64,000 bases of DNA from Bog-950 sp046329535 (GTDB lineage Bacteria > Bacteroidota > Bacteroidia > Chitinophagales > LD1), in the NCBI GenBank assembly GCA_046329535.1, contig JAXLUN010000009.1, positions 47,478 through 111,477 on the forward strand, given 5' to 3'. This document shows positions 63,977 to 64,000 of this stretch, one piece after another (the stretch's first letter is position 1; each line of letters opens with the position of its first letter). Made by a program: the position numbers and the translations under genes. Under the pieces are notes generated by a model. The model was not told where the DNA came from and did no database searches. It worked only from the letters and a program-made list of their open reading frames with translations.

Positions 63977-64000
63977 TAAATGGATTGTGAGAATCAATTG

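Overview
The window is a chromosomal segment of a Bacteroidota bacterium. The evidence is the type IX secretion (T9SS) gene content: a PorV-like and a PorU2-like pair, and several secreted proteins ending in type A or type B (gliding/CHU_C) sorting domains. Promoter -7 boxes of the TAnnTTTG type, a TonB-dependent receptor with an N-terminal carboxypeptidase-like domain, and the miaB / sigma-54 regulator / lptE / secG gene order agree with this. The TyrRS motif (GIGN in place of HIGH) and the overall content suggest the Chitinophagales/Saprospirales side of the phylum, but this placement is an inference.

Layout. 1-5 kb holds housekeeping genes: the end of a STAS protein, purA, pabB, tyrS and a small lipoprotein. 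4.8-11.7 kb is a co-directional T9SS unit made of an AcpH-like protein, a PorV/PorQ-family barrel and a PorU2-like sortase. The sortase gene is shattered by indels and a stop between about 9.2 and 10.25 kb. 11.7-16.7 kb has a lipoprotein, a secreted GH5 glucanase, a TonB-dependent receptor and a regulatory-domain protein. 16.8-19.1 kb is a worn region with two frameshifted genes, a 59-aa lipoprotein and a short duplicated 5' gene end. 19.1-25.9 kb is an A+T-rich three-gene minus-strand operon (1580 aa, 480 aa, 176 aa) with no recognised housekeeping role and the look of acquired DNA. 25.9-26.7 kb is a dispersed repeat followed by a 42-bp tandem array.

26.8-45 kb returns to core genes: a GNAT-like protein with NdpA, a 2-oxoacid dehydrogenase E2, mtgA, folK, sppA, an L,D-transpeptidase, miaB, a sigma-54 regulator, lptE, a TPR-tailed protein, secG, NUDIX, CDF, nth and two T9SS cargo proteins. 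45-62.8 kb has pyruvate carboxylase, a pseudo-receiver/CRP regulator, a GH92 mannosidase, a 1405-aa SprB-repeat adhesin, a cold-shock protein, a second SprB-repeat protein and a TPR/class III cyclase. The last 1.2 kb has no intact gene. It holds a 21-bp tandem array, the inverted second copy of the 26-kb dispersed repeat, an integrase C-terminal remnant and a strong hairpin.

How genes work together. PorV/PorU2 belong to the machinery that processes cargo such as the GH5 enzyme, the SprB-repeat proteins and the 42.2 and 43.2 kb proteins. The GH5, GH92 and TonB receptor suggest polysaccharide or glycan use. The strongest candidate for an undescribed system is the 19.1-25.9 kb operon. Its large protein combines a STAS-like N-terminus, a GHKL-type ATPase signature and a phosphoribosyltransferase-type PRPP loop. 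It is followed 3 bp later by a receiver-calcineurin-like phosphoesterase fusion, and then by a one-TM protein with a C-terminal beta-rich domain recalling membrane-barrel effectors such as Cap15 of CBASS. A nucleotide-signalling or defence role is a hypothesis.

Caution: several frameshifts look like one-base under-calls in homopolymers, so some broken genes may be assembly errors. No tRNA, rRNA or CRISPR array was recognised.
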